Part shown: positions 8,625 to 17,419 of the stretch, piece after piece | How the letters are laid out: every line of letters begins with the position of its first letter | How positions within the stretch are numbered: position 1 is the first letter of the stretch | Assembly: GCA_964350245.1 (NCBI GenBank) | Contig: CAYGJC010000001.1 | Location: 62,001 to 126,000, forward strand | Length of the DNA: 64,000 nucleotides | Reading direction: 5' to 3' | From: JAJACP01 sp964350245 | GTDB lineage: Bacteria; Chlamydiota; Chlamydiia; Chlamydiales; JAAKFR01 | Made by a program: the position numbers and the translations under genes | The notes under the pieces: model-generated | Seen by the model: the letters and a program-made list of their open reading frames with translations, nothing else | Told to the model about the DNA's origin: nothing | Databases searched by the model: none

Positions 8625-9599
8625 ATGATCCAAGCGGCCTACCAGTTTTTAGACTATTTACGCTCCATTAAAAACAGCTCGGAACATACGATTCGTAATT
8701 ATGCGATCGATCTCAACTCTTTGAAAGAGTTTCTCGAAAAGAAACTCCCCCCGGATTGTCTCATTGAAAAGATCCACTTCAACCGTCCCTATTCAGACCG
8801 CAAAAGTGAAAACGATGCGCTTCTTTCTTTAATTGAGATCGACCGAAAAACCTTGCGCCATTTTCTCGCTGATCTAGCTGAAAAGCAGGTGCAGAAAAGA
8901 ACGATTGTGCGCCGTCTTTCTTCGCTTCGCTCTTTTTTTAAGTTTTGCATGAGACAAAAGCTCATCGAAAGCAATCCTGCAGAAGAGCTCGACAGTCCCA
9001 AACTCGATAAACGGATTCCCCTCTCCCTTTCCTATGCACAGATTCAACACCTTTTTGATCAACCTGACACAGGTTCCTACTTGGGCTTTCGGGATCGTTG
9101 TATCATGGAGCTTTTTTATAGTTCAGGGCTTCGCGTCAGTGAGCTTGTGGCACTCAACCGACGTGACTTTGATCCAGAAGCCTTCCTGGTACGCCTTCGT
9201 GGTAAGGGCAAAAAAGAGCGGGTGATCCCCCTGACCAAGAATGCAGCCGACTGGATCCTATCTTATTTAGACCATCCCGAACGGCATAAAAATATGGACG
9301 GACACTTGGCTCAAGTCGATCCGGAGGCGATCTTTTTAAATCGTTTAGGAACTAGACTCACTACCCGTTCGGTCGATCGAAAGTTTGATCACTATTTGAT
9401 GGCCAGTGGACTTGCCGGCAAGGTGACCCCACATACGATTCGGCATACGATTGCGACACACTGGCTGGAGAATGGGATGGATCTGAAAACGATTCAGCTT
9501 TTGCTAGGGCACACCTCTTTGGCGACGACGACGATTTATACGCACGTTTCACCTAAGCTGAAAAAAGAGGTCTACGATAAGGCCCACCCAAGAGCCTAA
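8625..9599 (+). CDS. xerC: Tyrosine recombinase XerC
   Basis: 324 residues. The N-terminal SAM-like DNA-binding domain (about 1-110) is followed by a catalytic domain with SSGLRVSELV (first catalytic Arg), HTIRHTIATHWLENG (His and Arg), LLGHTSLATTTIYTHV (His and nucleophilic Tyr). All catalytic positions are present. XerC with XerD resolves chromosome dimers at dif. The gene sits between rnz and the ABC-F gene as in Chlamydia, so I treat it as the housekeeping recombinase and not a phage integrase. Some 20 extra residues are inserted after position 40. Confidence 0.9.
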   Translation: MIQAAYQFLDYLRSIKNSSEHTIRNYAIDLNSLKEFLEKKLPPDCLIEKIHFNRPYSDRKSENDALLSLIEIDRKTLRHFLADLAEKQVQKRTIVRRLSSLRSFFKFCMRQKLIESNPAEELDSPKLDKRIPLSLSYAQIQHLFDQPDTGSYLGFRDRCIMELFYSSGLRVSELVALNRRDFDPEAFLVRLRGKGKKERVIPLTKNAADWILSYLDHPERHKNMDGHLAQVDPEAIFLNRLGTRLTTRSVDRKFDHYLMASGLAGKVTPHTIRHTIATHWLENGMDLKTIQLLLGHTSLATTTIYTHVSPKLKKEVYDKAHPRA

Positions 9600-9657
9600 A
9601 AAGATCTGTGTTCCCTTTTCCGATTGACTATTTTCAGGTCAGTGGAAACCTCTCATC

Positions 9658-9694
9658 CCTTCCTTTTTTACAACTCTGATAGAAAAAAGGAAGG
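9658..9694 (+). terminator. Terminator after xerC
   Basis: A 12-bp perfect inverted repeat (CCTTCCTTTTTT and AAAAAAGGAAGG) with a 13-base loop lies 59 bases after the xerC stop. It can act in either orientation, but the next gene runs in the same direction, so it most likely ends the xerC transcript. Confidence 0.6.
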
Positions 9695-9800
9695 AAAAAT
9701 ACCATCTTTCAGCCGGCTCTCACAAATTTTTCTTTACCCAAATTTTATTTAATCTAAAATAATTTTTTTCTATTGATTGAGTCACAAACAGGAGGTAGTT

Positions 9801-10805
9801 ATGAGTTCCACGGACGGTGTTGCTAGTACAAGCATGGTTGTATACAGGGGCCCTGGCGCTGTTGCGCCCACACAACAGCAACCTTCAGAAGATGGGCAAG
9901 TCTCTGCGACTGTCATTCCAAATACGAGCGTAGTAAGTCGAGTGCGCTCGGCTGCAGATTGGAACGTCATATTTGTTAAAGTGATAGGTTACGGGGGTGC
10001 AGGAGTATTTATTGGAGGAGGAGGCGCACTGTGTGCTGTCCCTCTACCCGGAGTACAGGTGTTCGGCGGACTGTTTATTGTCTCAGGTGTCGGCATTTTT
10101 ACCTACACAAACTGCAGGATAAGCAGCATGCAAGAAAGAAGGATTGAAGCTGCAAACGATCAATATGACTACCTGAATCGAGTCCATTTGGCTGCGCTTG
10201 CTGTATTTCATAGTCAGATTTCGGTGCTTGCTCACAATATTGCAGTTTTTGAAAACCAAGTGGGTGAGATGCATAACCAAAATGCAGCCCATGCGAGACA
10301 TAATCAAGCCTTAAAAGCAGAAATTGATCGCTTAATTGGAGAGGGACAAAAAAATAGAGAAACGGTGCTAAAGCTGCAAACCGTTACCAGTGAACTCAAT
10401 CAAACCTCCACTCAATTCCTCACAGGTATTACGGAAAATAGAAGAGACCAAGCAATCGACCAAGCTGCTGTTCAAGAGCAACTGGACCAGTTAACAGAGT
10501 TAGTCGAGCGCCTTGATGGAAAAAGCGTTCAGCCCTTAGTAACACTAGCAAGACAGTTTCAACAAACGGTTACACACGTACTAGAGATTGCCTCTGTTGA
10601 AGAAAGACTAAGAGAAACACAGGCCGCGCTCCACCGCACTGAAGGGAGGCTTGGTGAGCTAAACAGACAATACGACCAGCTAAATGAGCAGAATCAGCAG
10701 ACTGCCGACCGACTGCAAGCGGAAGTGGCACGGCTCACAAGAGAAATCTCAAGACTTGAGCAAGTGCGAGGAGACTTGACAAATGGTCCGGCAACAACGG
10801 ATTAA
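9801..10805 (+). CDS. IncA-like coiled-coil inclusion membrane protein
   Basis: 334 residues from the ATG at 9801, preceded by a near-perfect AGGAGG; an earlier start at 9777 lacks one. A polar Ser/Thr/Gln-rich N-terminus (1-53) is followed by two adjacent Gly-rich membrane helices (about 55-80 and 84-103). A long, almost uninterrupted Gln/Glu/Leu-rich coiled coil (about 130-325) follows, with heptad patterning such as LREIS-type repeats near the end. This matches the architecture of IncA, whose SNARE-like coiled coil mediates inclusion fusion. Identity to IncA itself is not claimed. The gene is inserted between xerC and the ABC-F gene. Confidence 0.65.
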   Translation: MSSTDGVASTSMVVYRGPGAVAPTQQQPSEDGQVSATVIPNTSVVSRVRSAADWNVIFVKVIGYGGAGVFIGGGGALCAVPLPGVQVFGGLFIVSGVGIFTYTNCRISSMQERRIEAANDQYDYLNRVHLAALAVFHSQISVLAHNIAVFENQVGEMHNQNAAHARHNQALKAEIDRLIGEGQKNRETVLKLQTVTSELNQTSTQFLTGITENRRDQAIDQAAVQEQLDQLTELVERLDGKSVQPLVTLARQFQQTVTHVLEIASVEERLRETQAALHRTEGRLGELNRQYDQLNEQNQQTADRLQAEVARLTREISRLEQVRGDLTNGPATTD

Positions 10806-10851
10806 CCCCCACCCTTGTCTCCTATCATCAGATCTGGTATAGTGCTTCGCT

Positions 10852-12435
10852 ATGAGTATTACTTTAGACACGATTTCAAAAAGTTTTGGAAGCCGGGTCC
10901 TCTTTCACGACGTCTCTGTTGCTTTCAACCCCGGCAACCGCTATGGCCTTACCGGTCCTAACGGTGCCGGAAAATCAACCCTTCTCAAAATCATCATGGG
11001 TCTGATTGAGGCCGATAGCGGCTCTGTCTCCCTGCCTCCCCGTGTGGGGATGCTCAAACAAAATATTGAAGATTTCAGGGATATGCTGGTCCTAGATGTG
11101 GTGATCATGGGCAATAGCCGTCTGTGGGAAGCCATTCAAGAGCGAGATGCCCTTTATGAGGCGGAGATTACAGACGAGATCGGGATGCGCTTAGGGGAAC
11201 TGGAGGAGATTGTTGCCGATGAGGATGGCTATGCTGCCGAAGCGAATGCGGAAGAGTTGCTTGTGGGCGCCGGAATTCCAGCTGAGCTGCACGGCTTGAA
11301 AATGAGTGAGGTCCCCTCGGATATGCAATTTCGCGCTCTTCTTTGCCAAGCGCTTTTTGGCAATCCCCAGGCTTTGCTCCTCGATGAACCGACCAACCAC
11401 CTTGACCTCGACTCAATCGGGTGGCTGGAAAACTTCTTCCACAGCTACCGGGGTACGCTGATCGTTGTGAGCCACGATAGACACTTTCTCAACTCAGTCA
11501 CTACTCACATCGCGGATATCGATTACGACACGGTGATTGTTTACCCGGGTAACTACGATCAAATGGTGCTGACAAAAACATCAATACGAGAAAAAGATCA
11601 GTCTGAAGCGCGCTCTCGTGAGAAAAAAATCTCCCAGCTTAAGGAGTTTGTCGCTAAATTCGGAGCAGGGACACGCGCTTCACAAGTGCAGTCACGTTTA
11701 CGTGAAATCGAGCGTCTCCAGCCTCAAGATCTAAAAAAATCGAATATTCAACGCCCCTACATCCGCTTTCCCCGCCCTGAAAAGCAATCAGGTAAAATTG
11801 TCTGCAAGATAGAGGGGATTTCAAAGAGCTACGGCGATCTCAAAGTCCTCAAAGATCTCTCTTTGGAGATTCATCGGGGTGATAAAGTAGGAGTGATCGG
11901 AAGCAATGGGCGTGGTAAAACAACGTTGATGAAGGTGATCGCAGGAGCACTTCTACCAGATGAAGGAGACATGCACTTTGGTCATCAAGTCATGATGAGC
12001 TACTTCCCGCAGGACCACTCGGAAATCATCTCAAAAGAGGAGAAGCGCAATGCTTTTGACTGGCTCCGCGACCGAAAAGAGGGACTCTACGACCAGGACT
12101 TGCGGAGCGCGCTTGGAAAGATGCTTTTCGGAGGAGATGATGCGTTCAAAAATGTCTCCACTCTATCCGGTGGCGAAACGGCTCGCCTCATTTTGGCGGG
12201 GATGATGTTGGAAGAGCATAACTTTATTATCTTAGATGAGCCCAACAATCACCTCGATCTAGAGGCCGTTTCTGCGTTGGGATGGGGACTGGAAGATTAT
12301 AAAGGCACGGCGCTTGTGGTGAGTCATGACCGAGAGCTCATCAACCACTTTGCCACGAAAATCGTTGCCTTTGAAGCAGATGGCGTACACTTTTTTGAAG
12401 GCACGTTGGATGAGTATTTAGCGAGCCGGAAATGA
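10852..12435 (+). CDS. ABC-F family ribosome-associated ATPase, YbiT type
   Basis: 527 residues with two ABC ATPase domains. The first has Walker A GPNGAGKS and Walker B ALLLDEPTNHLD, with a weakened signature (MSEVPSDMQFRALLCQALF). The charged linker spans about residues 240-300. The second domain has GSNGRGKTT, LSGGETARL and FIILDEPNNHLD. The non-canonical first signature is typical of the YbiT subgroup. ABC-F proteins bind the ribosomal E site and act on stalled translation. The stop overlaps the folE start by 4 bases. Confidence 0.88.
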   Translation: MSITLDTISKSFGSRVLFHDVSVAFNPGNRYGLTGPNGAGKSTLLKIIMGLIEADSGSVSLPPRVGMLKQNIEDFRDMLVLDVVIMGNSRLWEAIQERDALYEAEITDEIGMRLGELEEIVADEDGYAAEANAEELLVGAGIPAELHGLKMSEVPSDMQFRALLCQALFGNPQALLLDEPTNHLDLDSIGWLENFFHSYRGTLIVVSHDRHFLNSVTTHIADIDYDTVIVYPGNYDQMVLTKTSIREKDQSEARSREKKISQLKEFVAKFGAGTRASQVQSRLREIERLQPQDLKKSNIQRPYIRFPRPEKQSGKIVCKIEGISKSYGDLKVLKDLSLEIHRGDKVGVIGSNGRGKTTLMKVIAGALLPDEGDMHFGHQVMMSYFPQDHSEIISKEEKRNAFDWLRDRKEGLYDQDLRSALGKMLFGGDDAFKNVSTLSGGETARLILAGMMLEEHNFIILDEPNNHLDLEAVSALGWGLEDYKGTALVVSHDRELINHFATKIVAFEADGVHFFEGTLDEYLASRK

Positions 12436-13043
12436 CCCCAGAGAAAAAAAAAGAGACCATTGCGTTTCACTTTGAAAAGATTCTCGAAACACTTGGTCTT
12501 GATCTCTCTGATCCCTCTTTATCCAAAACACCTGAGCGGGTAGCAGAAATGTATGTTGAGGAGATCTTCAGCGGCCTTGATCCGAAAACCTTTCCTGAGG
12601 TAGTGTTTCATCACGAGCCTATTGATAATGAGCTAATCTTGATCAAACATATCTCACTTGTGAGTTTTTGTGAGCATCACCTGGTACCCATGGTAGGCTG
12701 TGCACATGTCGCTTATCTTCCCCAAAAAGGGGTCATTGGTCTTTCAAAAATTCACCGCATTTTACGTCATTTTGCCAAGCGTCCTCAGCTACAGGAGAGA
12801 CTCACAGAACAGGCCGCAGTGAGTCTGCAGCAGGTACTTCAGACGGATGACGTTGCTGTGTCTATTGAAATGAAACATTTCTGCGTGATCGCACGAGGTG
12901 TCGAAGATGAAAATAGCGAAGTCGAAACGCACGCTCTTAAAGGGGCATTCCAATCAGACCCTTCTTTGAGATCAACATTCTTTTTACGTATTTCAAAAGA
13001 AGGGAGAGAGGGTAAGCCGGATTCTGTTCCTCTCTCTTTGTGA
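12432..13043 (+). CDS. folE: GTP cyclohydrolase I
   Basis: 203 residues containing the FolE landmarks: SKTPERVAEMYVEEIFSGL near the N-terminus, the zinc/active-site segment SFCEHHLVPMVGCAHVAYLP, and MKHFCVIARGVED with the second zinc cysteine. The enzyme makes dihydroneopterin triphosphate, the first step of folate biosynthesis. The ATG overlaps the ABC-F stop. Its last 42 bases are antisense to the 3' end of rnpB. The C-terminal 20 residues (KEGREGKPDSVPLSL) are therefore encoded in DNA also constrained by the RNase P RNA. Confidence 0.92.
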   Translation: MTPEKKKETIAFHFEKILETLGLDLSDPSLSKTPERVAEMYVEEIFSGLDPKTFPEVVFHHEPIDNELILIKHISLVSFCEHHLVPMVGCAHVAYLPQKGVIGLSKIHRILRHFAKRPQLQERLTEQAAVSLQQVLQTDDVAVSIEMKHFCVIARGVEDENSEVETHALKGAFQSDPSLRSTFFLRISKEGREGKPDSVPLSL

Positions 13044-13368
13044 ACAAAGAGAAAAGCGGCAATCATTCCTCTAGGAACTTTGTCATCAAAGCTCTCAAGC
13101 GATCCAATAAAAAGGGTTTAGCGGAGCACTTACCCTTTTACATCTTGCTTCGGATAGGGTTTACACCACCTTGAGTCTCCTCAAGTGCGCTCAACTCTTA
13201 AAGCCGAGATTTTCAGCCTGTACAACCCAGAGGGTTGTCGGTTTATTTTCTGTTGCACTTTCCGTAGCCTTGCGGCCCCCAGCGTTTCACTGGTATCCTC
13301 TCCTGCGAAGTCCGGACTTTCCTCTCCTCATGCACGCATGCACAAGCAGCGATTGCCTTCTCTCTCCC
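13002..13368 (-). ncRNA. rnpB: RNase P RNA, bacterial type A
   Basis: The minus strand carries the universal 5' block GAGGAAAGTCCGGAC (around 13309-13323), CCAGTGAAACGCTGG, GGCCGCAAGGCTACGGAAAG and AACAGAAAATAAACCG, the conserved regions of the catalytic core. Near the 3' end ACAGAATCCGGCTTA closes the core. The ends were set by helix P1: GGGAGAGAG at the 5' side pairs with CTCTCTCCC at the 3' side, giving about 367 nt. A TTCTTTT run follows. The RNA forms RNase P, which removes 5' leaders from tRNA precursors. Open frames drawn across this stretch are not genes. Confidence 0.93.
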
Positions 13369-13373
13369 AAAAA

Positions 13374-14150
13374 CTAACTTGTAGCTGTTGCCTTGCGCCG
13401 ACGACGACGTGGAGTCGCGGCTTCTTCTCCGGCCTCAGCGACTTCCCCTTCTTGCCAGAAAAGGATGCGCGAGCAGTGCTCACAAAAGACGAGTCGATCT
13501 CCTTTACGCACCAAATTTTCGTGCTGCGGAGTGAGCAAAATGTGACAGCCACTACAGGTGCGATTCTCGATGGGCACTACAACACGATCTCGCTTATTCT
13601 TAAGAAGACGCTCGTAAATCTGAAAGAGCTCTTGGGAAACCCCCTCTTTCATCCCCTCTCGTTTCTCGAGAATCGAACGCCCTTCTTCATTCACCTTATT
13701 GATGCTCTCGTGGATCTCTTTTTCAATCAGATTGCCATTTTCCTCTGTCGACTGTAGATTTTCACGAAGCGTCACGAGTAGATCTTCTTCAGTAGCCAGC
13801 TTATCCATTAAGTCACTCAGCTTATGTTCTGTTGCATTTCGCTCGCGACCGGCTGCTGTCATCTCCTGTGTCAATGCATTGAACTCATCCATCTTTTTGA
13901 CAGCCGCTTGCTGCGCTTCATATTTAGCGACTTTGTCTTGAATCTCTTTGATTTGAGTCTCACCCATACGGATCTGCTTCTTGATATCCGTGATCTCAGC
14001 CATCTTGTCTTCAACCTGCTTTTGGATGTCACTTTTAAGCTGGTGAATCTTGGTTAACTCCTTTTGGCGCTCTTTTTTGACCCGCATCAATCGAATCATA
14101 TTAATATCCAGCTCCTGAATAGAAAGAATGGTCTGAAAAGACTCGTGCAT
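13374..14150 (-). CDS. Coiled-coil protein with C4 zinc ribbon (CT398-like)
   Basis: 258 residues. A long antiparallel-type coiled coil rich in Lys, Glu and Gln covers about residues 20-180. A C4 zinc ribbon follows: CSGCHILL and FCEHCSRIL (about 199-228). The C-terminus is basic (TPRRRRRKATATS). This is the family with N-terminal hairpin coiled coil and zf-RING_7 ribbon, conserved through Chlamydiae (C. trachomatis CT398, reported to interact with sigma54 and type III components). The stop lies 6 bases before the 5' end of rnpB, so both may share a transcript. Confidence 0.8.
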   Translation of the reverse strand: MHESFQTILSIQELDINMIRLMRVKKERQKELTKIHQLKSDIQKQVEDKMAEITDIKKQIRMGETQIKEIQDKVAKYEAQQAAVKKMDEFNALTQEMTAAGRERNATEHKLSDLMDKLATEEDLLVTLRENLQSTEENGNLIEKEIHESINKVNEEGRSILEKREGMKEGVSQELFQIYERLLKNKRDRVVVPIENRTCSGCHILLTPQHENLVRKGDRLVFCEHCSRILFWQEGEVAEAGEEAATPRRRRRKATATS

Positions 14151-14266
14151 GGGTGATCCTTGATTTTTAAGAATTGATCCAAGATCTTACCTCCCGTTTT
14201 GATAAATATCAAGAAAAAACAGAGGTTTCTATTGTCAAATTTGAATTTAAAACTTATACGGCAACT

Positions 14267-14554
14267 ATGGGACGTAAAAAGCACTCTAAAACCCGGATTG
14301 TCGTTCAAACAGAAGAAGATCTCCCTTCTCCCCTCTTTCTTAGAGGAGAAGGCGTTTCTGATTTGAGTTGGGAAAAAGGGGTTGAGCTGAAGCACGAGAA
14401 GTCCGACGAGTGGGTATTTGAAACTGACGAGCTTTTTGCTACCGGCTCATTTAAAGTACTGATCAATGATCAAACCTATGAGCTGGGTGAAAGCCATCCT
14501 CTCTATCCTGGGGCCTCTATCCGAGTGAATCCAAAATTTCCCGATAGCAATTGA
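14267..14554 (+). CDS. Small conserved-type hypothetical protein
   Basis: About 95 residues from the ATG at 14267. Upstream in-frame codons are AT-rich and lack a ribosome site, so I prefer the short form. It starts with basic residues (MGRKKHSKTR) and then has an alternating hydrophobic/polar beta-rich pattern (WEKGVELKHEKSDEWVFET, FKVLINDQTYELGES) ending in RVNPKFPDSN. There is no signal peptide or membrane segment. The pattern is reminiscent of small beta-sandwich carbohydrate-binding domains, but I do not recognise the family. It lies divergently next to the CT398-like gene and 34 bases before glyA. Confidence 0.6.
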   Translation: MGRKKHSKTRIVVQTEEDLPSPLFLRGEGVSDLSWEKGVELKHEKSDEWVFETDELFATGSFKVLINDQTYELGESHPLYPGASIRVNPKFPDSN

Positions 14555-14588
14555 CTTTTTGGTCGTACGGCGCAATAATCGCGGAGCT

Positions 14589-16082
14589 ATGACAACTCTG
14601 CTAGAAACCTACCTAAACCGATCGAAAGAAAAACGCTCAGATATCATTGCCTATCTCGCTGCATTGGATCATCTACGTCAAGTAGCGCCGACCATCGCAG
14701 AAAATATTCTCAAGGAACTACACGCTCAACGCACACATCTAAAACTGATTGCGTCAGAAAATTTCTCCTCTCTTTCTGTTCAGTTGGCAATGGGTAACCT
14801 TCTCACTGACAAATATTGTGAGGGCTACCCTTATCACCGCTTCTATGCCGGATGCGAAAATGTCGATGTGATTGAAGCTGAAGCTGCCAAGCTGGCTGAA
14901 GAGCTGTTTGAAGTGGACCACGCCTACGTGCAGCCTCACTCCGGAGCCGATGCGAATCTAGTGGCCTTTTGGGCCATTTTGACTGAGAAAATCCAAAATC
15001 CCTTTTTAGAAAAACTCAGCAAAAAAAATCTTGAGGCACTCTCACCCGAAGAGTTCGAAACTCTAAGACAGCTTCTCTGTAACCAATCATTTATGGGCCT
15101 TTCTCTTCATTCCGGAGGACATTTAACGCATGGATTTCGCCAAAATGTGTCAGCTAAAATGATGCGCGCACACGTCTATGATGTTGACCCTGCATCGGGT
15201 CTTCTCGACTATAGTGCAATAGCGAAGCAGGCACGTGCAGTGAAACCTTTGATTTTATTGGCCGGTTATTCAGCCTACCCACGACAGATTAACTTTGCAA
15301 AGATGCGCGAGATTGCCGACGAGGTGGGGGCCGTTTTGATGGTCGATATGGCCCACTTTGCAGGACTCGTTGCAGGTAAAGCTTTTCAGGGTGAGGCTAA
15401 TCCAGCCCCTTTTGCCCATGTGATGACCTCCACAACGCACAAAACTCTGCGGGGTCCACGTGGTGGTCTTGTCCTTTGTCAAGAGGGTTTCGCGGAGAGT
15501 GTCAATAAAGGCTGTCCGCACGTATTGGGAGGTCCTCTCCCCCACGTAATGGCGGCAAAGGCAATCGCTTTCCAAGAAGCGCTCTCACCTGATTTCAGAG
15601 CGTATGCTCAAGATGTTATCGCCAATGCCCAAGCTCTTGCAGAGGGATTAATGGAAAACGATCTGAAAGTGGTCACCAACGGTACGGATAATCATCTTGT
15701 CCTTGTGGATCTTTCAAATCAGGGAATCACGGGACGCATTGCCGAGACGGCTTTAAGAGAAGCGGGACTCACTGTAAACCGGAACATGGTGCCGGCCGAC
15801 CCCAATGGCGCGTGGTACACTTCCGGCATTCGTCTGGGAACACCTGCTTTGACGACTTTAGGCATGAAAGCAGCCGAAATGAAAGAGATTGCGTCAATTA
15901 TTGCTCATGTATTAAAGCATACTAGGCCCCAAATCGTAAAAAACACCGGTTTGCCCAGCAAAGCGCGTGGTGCAACCGAACCAAATATTTTAAACAGCGC
16001 GCGCGCGCGGGTACAAACACTGCTTGACCAGTATCAGCTGTATCCCGAGATTCAAATTAGTGAGGAGGTATTTAGTGGCTAA
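14589..16082 (+). CDS. glyA: Serine hydroxymethyltransferase
   Basis: 497 residues from the ATG at 14589 (GGAG upstream). The PLP-dependent fold-type I core includes LIASENFSS, YCEGYPYHRFYAGCENVD, the PLP Lys in TSTTHKTLRGPRGG (around residue 286), and SGIRLGTPALTTLGM. It is longer than the 420-residue E. coli enzyme, with insertions around residues 135-180, as in other chlamydial GlyA proteins. The enzyme interconverts serine and glycine for one-carbon metabolism. Chlamydial GlyA is also reported to racemise alanine for peptidoglycan in the absence of Alr; that role here is inference. The end overlaps the clpP start. Confidence 0.93.
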   Translation: MTTLLETYLNRSKEKRSDIIAYLAALDHLRQVAPTIAENILKELHAQRTHLKLIASENFSSLSVQLAMGNLLTDKYCEGYPYHRFYAGCENVDVIEAEAAKLAEELFEVDHAYVQPHSGADANLVAFWAILTEKIQNPFLEKLSKKNLEALSPEEFETLRQLLCNQSFMGLSLHSGGHLTHGFRQNVSAKMMRAHVYDVDPASGLLDYSAIAKQARAVKPLILLAGYSAYPRQINFAKMREIADEVGAVLMVDMAHFAGLVAGKAFQGEANPAPFAHVMTSTTHKTLRGPRGGLVLCQEGFAESVNKGCPHVLGGPLPHVMAAKAIAFQEALSPDFRAYAQDVIANAQALAEGLMENDLKVVTNGTDNHLVLVDLSNQGITGRIAETALREAGLTVNRNMVPADPNGAWYTSGIRLGTPALTTLGMKAAEMKEIASIIAHVLKHTRPQIVKNTGLPSKARGATEPNILNSARARVQTLLDQYQLYPEIQISEEVFSG

Positions 16083-16674
16083 AGAAGAAAAGGGACCTGA
16101 GAGTGAAAACTTCAAATCGCTCAATGATAAAATTGATAGTGTAATCTTAGAGTCTCGCCGTATTTTCTTTGCAGAACAGGTAGACAACAGTACGGCGCGG
16201 GAAGCCATTCGAAAGCTGTGGTATCTCGAGCTAACCAATCCCGGTAAGCCGATTACGTTTGTGATCAACAGCCCGGGCGGATCGATTGATTCCGGTTTCG
16301 CCGTTTGGGACCAGGTGAAGATGATCACCTCTCCTGTGATTACTCTGGTGACAGGATTGGCCGCTTCTATGGGATCCATCTTAAGTTTGTGTGCAGCTCC
16401 CGGTAAGCGTTTTGCCACTAAACACTCACGGATCATGGTCCACCAACCCTCTATCTCTGGCCCCATCTCTGGCCAAGCCACTGATTTGGATATCCATGCC
16501 AAGGAGATCATCAAAACAAAAAAACTACTCGTAAATCTTTATATGGAGCACACAGGGCGCACAGAAGCTGAAATAGAAAAAGCTTTGGATCGCGATACCT
16601 GGATGAGTGCGGAAGAAGCGCTAAAATTTGGCCTTCTTGACAAGGTCGTCAACTCGTTTAAAGAGATTCAGTGA
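16075..16674 (+). CDS. clpP: ClpP protease subunit
   Basis: 199 residues from a GTG start at 16075, preceded by GAGGAGG within the end of glyA. The catalytic triad is visible: Ser98 in GLAASMGS, His123 in RIMVHQPS and an Asp in LDRDTWMS. The NSPGG motif (about 65-69) and the C-terminal YGLLD-like turn (FGLLDKVV) also fit. ClpP forms the tetradecameric barrel used by ClpX or ClpC. Chlamydiae carry two ClpP paralogues; this one sits in the glyA-clpP-dapF order seen in Chlamydia. Its sequence departs from E. coli ClpP mainly in the N-terminal region. Confidence 0.92.
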   Translation: MAKEEKGPESENFKSLNDKIDSVILESRRIFFAEQVDNSTAREAIRKLWYLELTNPGKPITFVINSPGGSIDSGFAVWDQVKMITSPVITLVTGLAASMGSILSLCAAPGKRFATKHSRIMVHQPSISGPISGQATDLDIHAKEIIKTKKLLVNLYMEHTGRTEAEIEKALDRDTWMSAEEALKFGLLDKVVNSFKEIQ

Positions 16675-17396
16675 ACGGCGCGCTCTATTCGGGGGCAGGT
16701 AACACATTTGCGTTGCTGGATGCGCCCCTATCTGCGAGCCGTATTCCTGCTCTTTGCCAGCAAACTGATGTCGATGGGGTTATTTTTTCTGAAAATACAT
16801 TTCGGATGCGTATTTTCAACCGAGATGGCAGCGAGGCTGAGATGTGCGGCAATGGACTACGCTGCTTTGTTCGCTACTTGATCGATCATGCCATCATGCG
16901 TGAGAAATATACGATTGAGACGTTGGCAGGCACGCACACTGCCTGGGCAAATGGTCAAGATATCGCCATACAGCTCCCCTCTCCCTGCGACATAAGATGG
17001 AATCTAACGCTTGAAAACTACACGCTGCATCATCTAAACACCGGGGTCCCACACGCCGTGCTCTTTGTAGAGGATGTAGATGAGTATGATCTCAACCAAT
17101 TGGGCCCTTTGATTCGACACCATCCCCTCTTTCCTGCCGGCACAAACCTCGATCTCGTCCAGCTCCATCCCTTGCGTATGCGCACCTATGAAAGAGGCGT
17201 CGAAAGAGAAACGCTGGCCTGTGGGACGGGGGCTGTTGCCTCGGCCTTGGCTGCCGCTCACCTTTTCAGCCTTCCCTCTCCGGTCTCGATCCGTGTCCAA
17301 TCGGGAGATCATCTCAAAATTTCTTTCACCCCGGACTGGAAAACCGTTACACAGGAGGGTCCTGCCAGACGCACAGGAACCTTTTCTTTTAATTAG
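16671..17396 (+). CDS. dapF: Diaminopimelate epimerase
   Basis: 241 residues from a GTG that overlaps the clpP stop (GTGA). Both catalytic cysteines are in place: AEMCGNGLRCF and ETLACGTGAVASA. The GAGNTFALLD opening corresponds to the family start GLGNDF. The enzyme turns LL-DAP into meso-DAP for peptidoglycan and lysine. In C. trachomatis DapF is reported to moonlight as a glutamate racemase, which would pair with GlyA as an alternative alanine racemase; the linkage here is consistent but not proof. It is shorter than the usual 270-280 residues, mainly through trimmed loops. Confidence 0.9.
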   Translation: MNGALYSGAGNTFALLDAPLSASRIPALCQQTDVDGVIFSENTFRMRIFNRDGSEAEMCGNGLRCFVRYLIDHAIMREKYTIETLAGTHTAWANGQDIAIQLPSPCDIRWNLTLENYTLHHLNTGVPHAVLFVEDVDEYDLNQLGPLIRHHPLFPAGTNLDLVQLHPLRMRTYERGVERETLACGTGAVASALAAAHLFSLPSPVSIRVQSGDHLKISFTPDWKTVTQEGPARRTGTFSFN

Positions 17397-17419
17397 AAAT
17401 TGTCTATCCTTCCCTCATT

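Noticed and set aside
8625..9599. XerC as a phage or island integrase
   Set aside because: It lies in the conserved rnz-xerC-ABC-F order, with no att repeats or phage genes nearby.
10852..12435. The weak first signature of the ABC-F protein as a damaged gene
   Set aside because: This variation is normal for the YbiT subgroup and all other motifs are intact.
13171..13757. Open frames on the plus strand across rnpB and the zinc-ribbon gene
   Set aside because: They cover the conserved RNase P RNA core and the antisense of a clear coding gene, with no ribosome site or protein-like domain.
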